A stretch of 25,148 nucleotides of DNA from the NCBI GenBank assembly GCA_965141735.1, contig CBCSOX010000018.1, forward strand, positions 1-25,148. Reading direction: 5' to 3'. Below are positions 22,814-25,148 of the stretch, piece by piece; within the stretch, counting starts at the first letter, position 1; each line of letters begins with the position of its first letter. This stretch comes from Massilioclostridium sp965141735. Lineage in GTDB: Bacteria > Bacillota > Clostridia > Oscillospirales > Ruminococcaceae. The notes beneath the pieces are model-generated. The model did no database searches. It was not told where the DNA came from and was given only the letters and a program-made list of their open reading frames with translations. Made by a program: the position numbers and the translations under genes.

Positions 22814-24283
22814 TCATTCTTCGTTTTCGTTCTCTGGCAGTTCGGGGGCCTCTTCCTCCTCGTGCACCCCCTCGGTGCTGTCCGACTTGACAAAGACAAC
22901 CAGTGTCTGAAGCATTAGTTTAATGTCAAGCCAGATGGAATACTGTTCAATGTACACCAGGTCAAGCGCCAGCTTGTCCTTTGGCGCTGTGTTGTACTTG
23001 CTCATGATCTGCGCAAGACCTGTGAGCCCCGCCTGCACCTTGAGCCGGTAGCGGAACTCGGGGAGGTCCTTTTCGTACTCCTCCGCAATTTCAAGCCGCT
23101 CCGGCCGGGGGCCGACGTCGGTGTTGTCCCCTTTTAATATGTTGAACAGCTGGGGCAGCTCATCCACCCGAAAGCGGCGGATCCACTTGCCGACCGGGGT
23201 GATCCGGCTGTCGTTTTCGGTACTGAGCATCGCGCCGGTTTGTTTCTCCGCGTCCACAATCATCGAGCGGAATTTGAGGACGTTAAATTCCCGTCCCCCT
23301 TTGGTCAGCCGCTTTTGCTTGTAGAGCACCGGCCCATGATCGTACGCCTTGATCGCAATCGAGACGACAATCATAATCGGCGAGGTGACCAGGATAAAAA
23401 CGACCGAGAACAGGATGTCGCACAGCCGCTTGATCACAAGCTGCTCAAAGCTCATGCCCCGGGTAGTGGAGGCAAATACCGTCGTGTCGTCGAGCATCAA
23501 ATGATCCGCATGGTTGAGGATAATGTCCGAAACATCTGGACAGACAAAAATGTCTTTGTTGTGCTTGTAGCAGTACTCCACCAGCTGGGAGCGCTCGTTC
23601 TTGGGGACGTCGGCAAAAAAGACCGCCTCGTTTGCGACAATTTCTTTGCGTACCGCCGGGTCGTCGTACTGGATCAGCCGATTCACCACCCACTGCTTGC
23701 GGTACTTGCTGATTTTAAGCAGCAAATTTGGGATTTCATTTTCATCGTGGTAGACAATCAGCGCCCTGCGCGGGTCATTGACCTTAAAATAGACAAAATT
23801 CCCGAAGTAAGTAAACACATTGAGCAAAAGCACCTGCACGAGCAGGACGATGACGAGCAGCCCCAGGCCGGGGAGGACGCGCTCGGTAAAGTAAAATCCG
23901 ATAAAGTCGCTGAACCGGCCCGGGGGAGGGCCGGGCAGTGCGGTCTGTCCAGTAAGATAGTCGTGGTAGTGCACCGTGCTGATGCCCATAATGTAGGTGA
24001 TGACAAAGGTGATGAAGTCCGCCATCAGAGTTGCGAGAAACATTGTGTTGACAATGGGCCGGCTCTTGCGCTCCCCAATCGAAAACCCGCCGTAAATCCG
24101 TATAAAGAGAATGATTGAGAGCAAAAAGGTCACAAACGAAACTACTGACGTCCGGTTGATCCCCTCAAGCTGCGGCAGCATCTGCATGTAAAAGCCAAAG
24201 AAGGTGGCAAACAGGCTGGCGATCAGCAGCGCTTTGATGAGAAACAGATAGGTTTTTTCAAACCTCTTCAGGAACAATTTCAC
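22814..24283 (-). CDS. Polyprenyl-phosphate sugar (glycosyl-1-phosphate) transferase
   Basis: 489 residues from a GTG at 24283 with AAAGGAG upstream. Four N-terminal transmembrane segments (about 13-33, 46-64, 80-100, 137-160) and a CoA-binding-like middle domain (about 170-275) precede the catalytic bacterial sugar transferase domain (283-465). The latter has a membrane helix LFSVVFILVTSPIMIVVSIA, then VLYKQKRLTKGGREFNVLKFRSM (319-341), DELPQLFNILKGD (374-386), VGPRPER (390-396) and VQAGLTGLAQ (416-425). These enzymes load the first sugar-1-phosphate onto undecaprenyl phosphate at the inner face of the membrane to start capsule or exopolysaccharide units. A Glu-rich tail (EEEEAPELPENENEE) is unusual. 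The flippase gene ends 18 nt upstream, so the two are co-transcribed. Confidence 0.93.
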   Translation of the reverse strand: MKLFLKRFEKTYLFLIKALLIASLFATFFGFYMQMLPQLEGINRTSVVSFVTFLLSIILFIRIYGGFSIGERKSRPIVNTMFLATLMADFITFVITYIMGISTVHYHDYLTGQTALPGPPPGRFSDFIGFYFTERVLPGLGLLVIVLLVQVLLLNVFTYFGNFVYFKVNDPRRALIVYHDENEIPNLLLKISKYRKQWVVNRLIQYDDPAVRKEIVANEAVFFADVPKNERSQLVEYCYKHNKDIFVCPDVSDIILNHADHLMLDDTTVFASTTRGMSFEQLVIKRLCDILFSVVFILVTSPIMIVVSIAIKAYDHGPVLYKQKRLTKGGREFNVLKFRSMIVDAEKQTGAMLSTENDSRITPVGKWIRRFRVDELPQLFNILKGDNTDVGPRPERLEIAEEYEKDLPEFRYRLKVQAGLTGLAQIMSKYNTAPKDKLALDLVYIEQYSIWLDIKLMLQTLVVFVKSDSTEGVHEEEEAPELPENENEE

Positions 24284-24301
24284 GGCCTGTCCCGCTCCTT
24301 T

Positions 24302-25148
24302 CTATTCAGCCTTTCCGATCTTTTTCTTGGCCATCACAAGGAAATCCTTGATGATGTCCCGCAGCACGAACAGGCAGTAACCCGCGACGGCAAAGGCGAA
24401 GATAAAGTTGACCAGCGGCCCATAATTCTGGAAGACATAGGAGGCGATGACGTAAACCACCAGATAGGGCAGGAGGAACTTGTAGTTGTATTTGAGCTTC
24501 ACAATCCTGCGCACGCTCAAGGTTCGGATGACGATGACCACGAGGAAGCAGAGAATCATCGCGATGTTGGCTGACTGGAGACCAATTGTGTGAATCGTCA
24601 GTTCCATAAACCCAACGGTGATCACCGCGCCGGCGATCATCGAGTAGAGCATCGATTTCATCTTGTTTTCCGCGCACATGATCGAACCGATAAAATTGGC
24701 GAGGGAGTCGACGACGGTGCCGAGATAGGCGAGCGGAATGATGACCTTGCCCGCCGCGTATTTTGGCCCGATCATCAGATCAAAGAGCACATTGGTCACG
24801 GGAAGCAGCATGAGCATGCCGCAGCCGATGAACCGGATGAAATCGTCGAGCACGATGTTGTATTTTTTAGAGCGGTCATGGTCGTGGCTGATCGCAAAGG
24901 TGTATTCCTGCCAGGCGAGGTTAAACATTGTGACAACGAGCAAGATCAGGGAAGTCAGTTTGAAGGAGGCCGAGTAAATACCGGTCTGGTCGGCGCCGAG
25001 GTTCTGGGTGATGATCACCGTGTTGGCGCGGGTGTTGATCCAGTATACCCCCTGGTTGATCGCAAGGGGGATGCAGTACACCAGCATCACTTTGAGCAGC
25101 TTAAAGTTAATGTCGCGCAGACGGACCTTTTTGAGTGTTTTTAGGAAA
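24302..25148 (-). CDS. Polysaccharide flippase (Wzx/MATE-like), N-terminus beyond window
   Basis: The frame is open to the right edge with no stop (282 residues visible). It shows several hydrophobic segments: VYCIPLAINQGVYWI, FKLTSLILLVVTMFNLAW, FIGCGMLMLLPVTNVLFDLMIG and a set of helices to the end, with a basic C-terminus KKKIGKAE. The pattern LGADQTGIYSASFKL...FNLAWQEYTF and the GPKYAAGKVIIPLAYLG region are typical of Wzx-type oligosaccharide flippases (polysaccharide biosynthesis/MOP superfamily). It would turn lipid-linked repeat units to the outer leaflet. It lies just upstream of the priming sugar transferase, as expected in a surface-polysaccharide cluster. Confidence 0.88.
   Translation of the reverse strand, partial: FLKTLKKVRLRDINFKLLKVMLVYCIPLAINQGVYWINTRANTVIITQNLGADQTGIYSASFKLTSLILLVVTMFNLAWQEYTFAISHDHDRSKKYNIVLDDFIRFIGCGMLMLLPVTNVLFDLMIGPKYAAGKVIIPLAYLGTVVDSLANFIGSIMCAENKMKSMLYSMIAGAVITVGFMELTIHTIGLQSANIAMILCFLVVIVIRTLSVRRIVKLKYNYKFLLPYLVVYVIASYVFQNYGPLVNFIFAFAVAGYCLFVLRDIIKDFLVMAKKKIGKAE

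Noticed and set aside
1..25148. CRISPR array, integrase, prophage, toxin-antitoxin or canonical defence genes
   Set aside because: No regularly spaced direct repeats and no matching protein motifs were found on either strand.

Overview
This window looks like a chromosomal segment of a spore-former-lineage Firmicute (class Clostridia, probably an Oscillospiraceae/Ruminococcaceae relative; inferred). The signs are strong GGAGG-type ribosome-binding sites, consensus sigma-A promoters, secG followed by rnr, a yaaL/bofA pair, a divergent type IIA topoisomerase pair and a moderately GC-rich coding background. I ran no database search; names rest on motifs, gene order and memory of the families.

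Layout, left to right. (1) 1-2187 (-): a UvrD-type helicase with an inserted DEDD 3'-5' exonuclease domain, cut by the left edge. (2) 2188-2772: a divergent promoter region; the minus-strand transcript begins with about 176 nt that can fold and end in a U-tract, a candidate small RNA or leader. (3) 2773-7005 (+): a two-gene operon for type IIA topoisomerase B and A subunits (parE/parC-like), closed by a strong terminator. (4) 7050-10240: an AT-richer, loosely packed islet with a multiply broken secreted-protein pseudogene, a membrane-anchored protein of unknown function, a lipoprotein and long gene-free stretches. (5) 10291-12766 (+): secG and rnr (RNase R). (6) 12767-13330: a decayed IS200/IS605-type transposase relic (-). 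(7) 13562-13892 (-): rnpB with consensus promoter and bidirectional terminator. (8) 14118-14646 (-): yaaL (DUF2508) and bofA. (9) 14846-15523 (+): a rhomboid-fold membrane protein without the catalytic serine motif. (10) 16069-20234 (-): a tightly overlapped three-gene ABC-type operon with two large-ectodomain permeases, the distal one frameshifted, and an ABC ATPase-like protein that has lost every nucleotide-binding motif. (11) 20763-22598 (-): a Na/phosphate cotransporter with a PhoU-like tail. (12) 22814-25148 (-): a Wzx/MATE-type flippase (cut by the right edge) and a polyprenyl-phosphate sugar transferase, the end of a surface-polysaccharide cluster.

Most of the window is housekeeping: DNA topology, helicase/nuclease repair, protein export, RNA turnover, tRNA processing, phosphate uptake and surface polysaccharide. 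The most unusual items are the ABC operon with a dead ATPase-like subunit, the helicase-exonuclease fusion, the structured RNA candidate upstream of it, and the natural substitutions at quinolone-determining positions of the topoisomerase A subunit. I see no CRISPR array, tRNA, rRNA or intact mobile element, and no clear new defence system.
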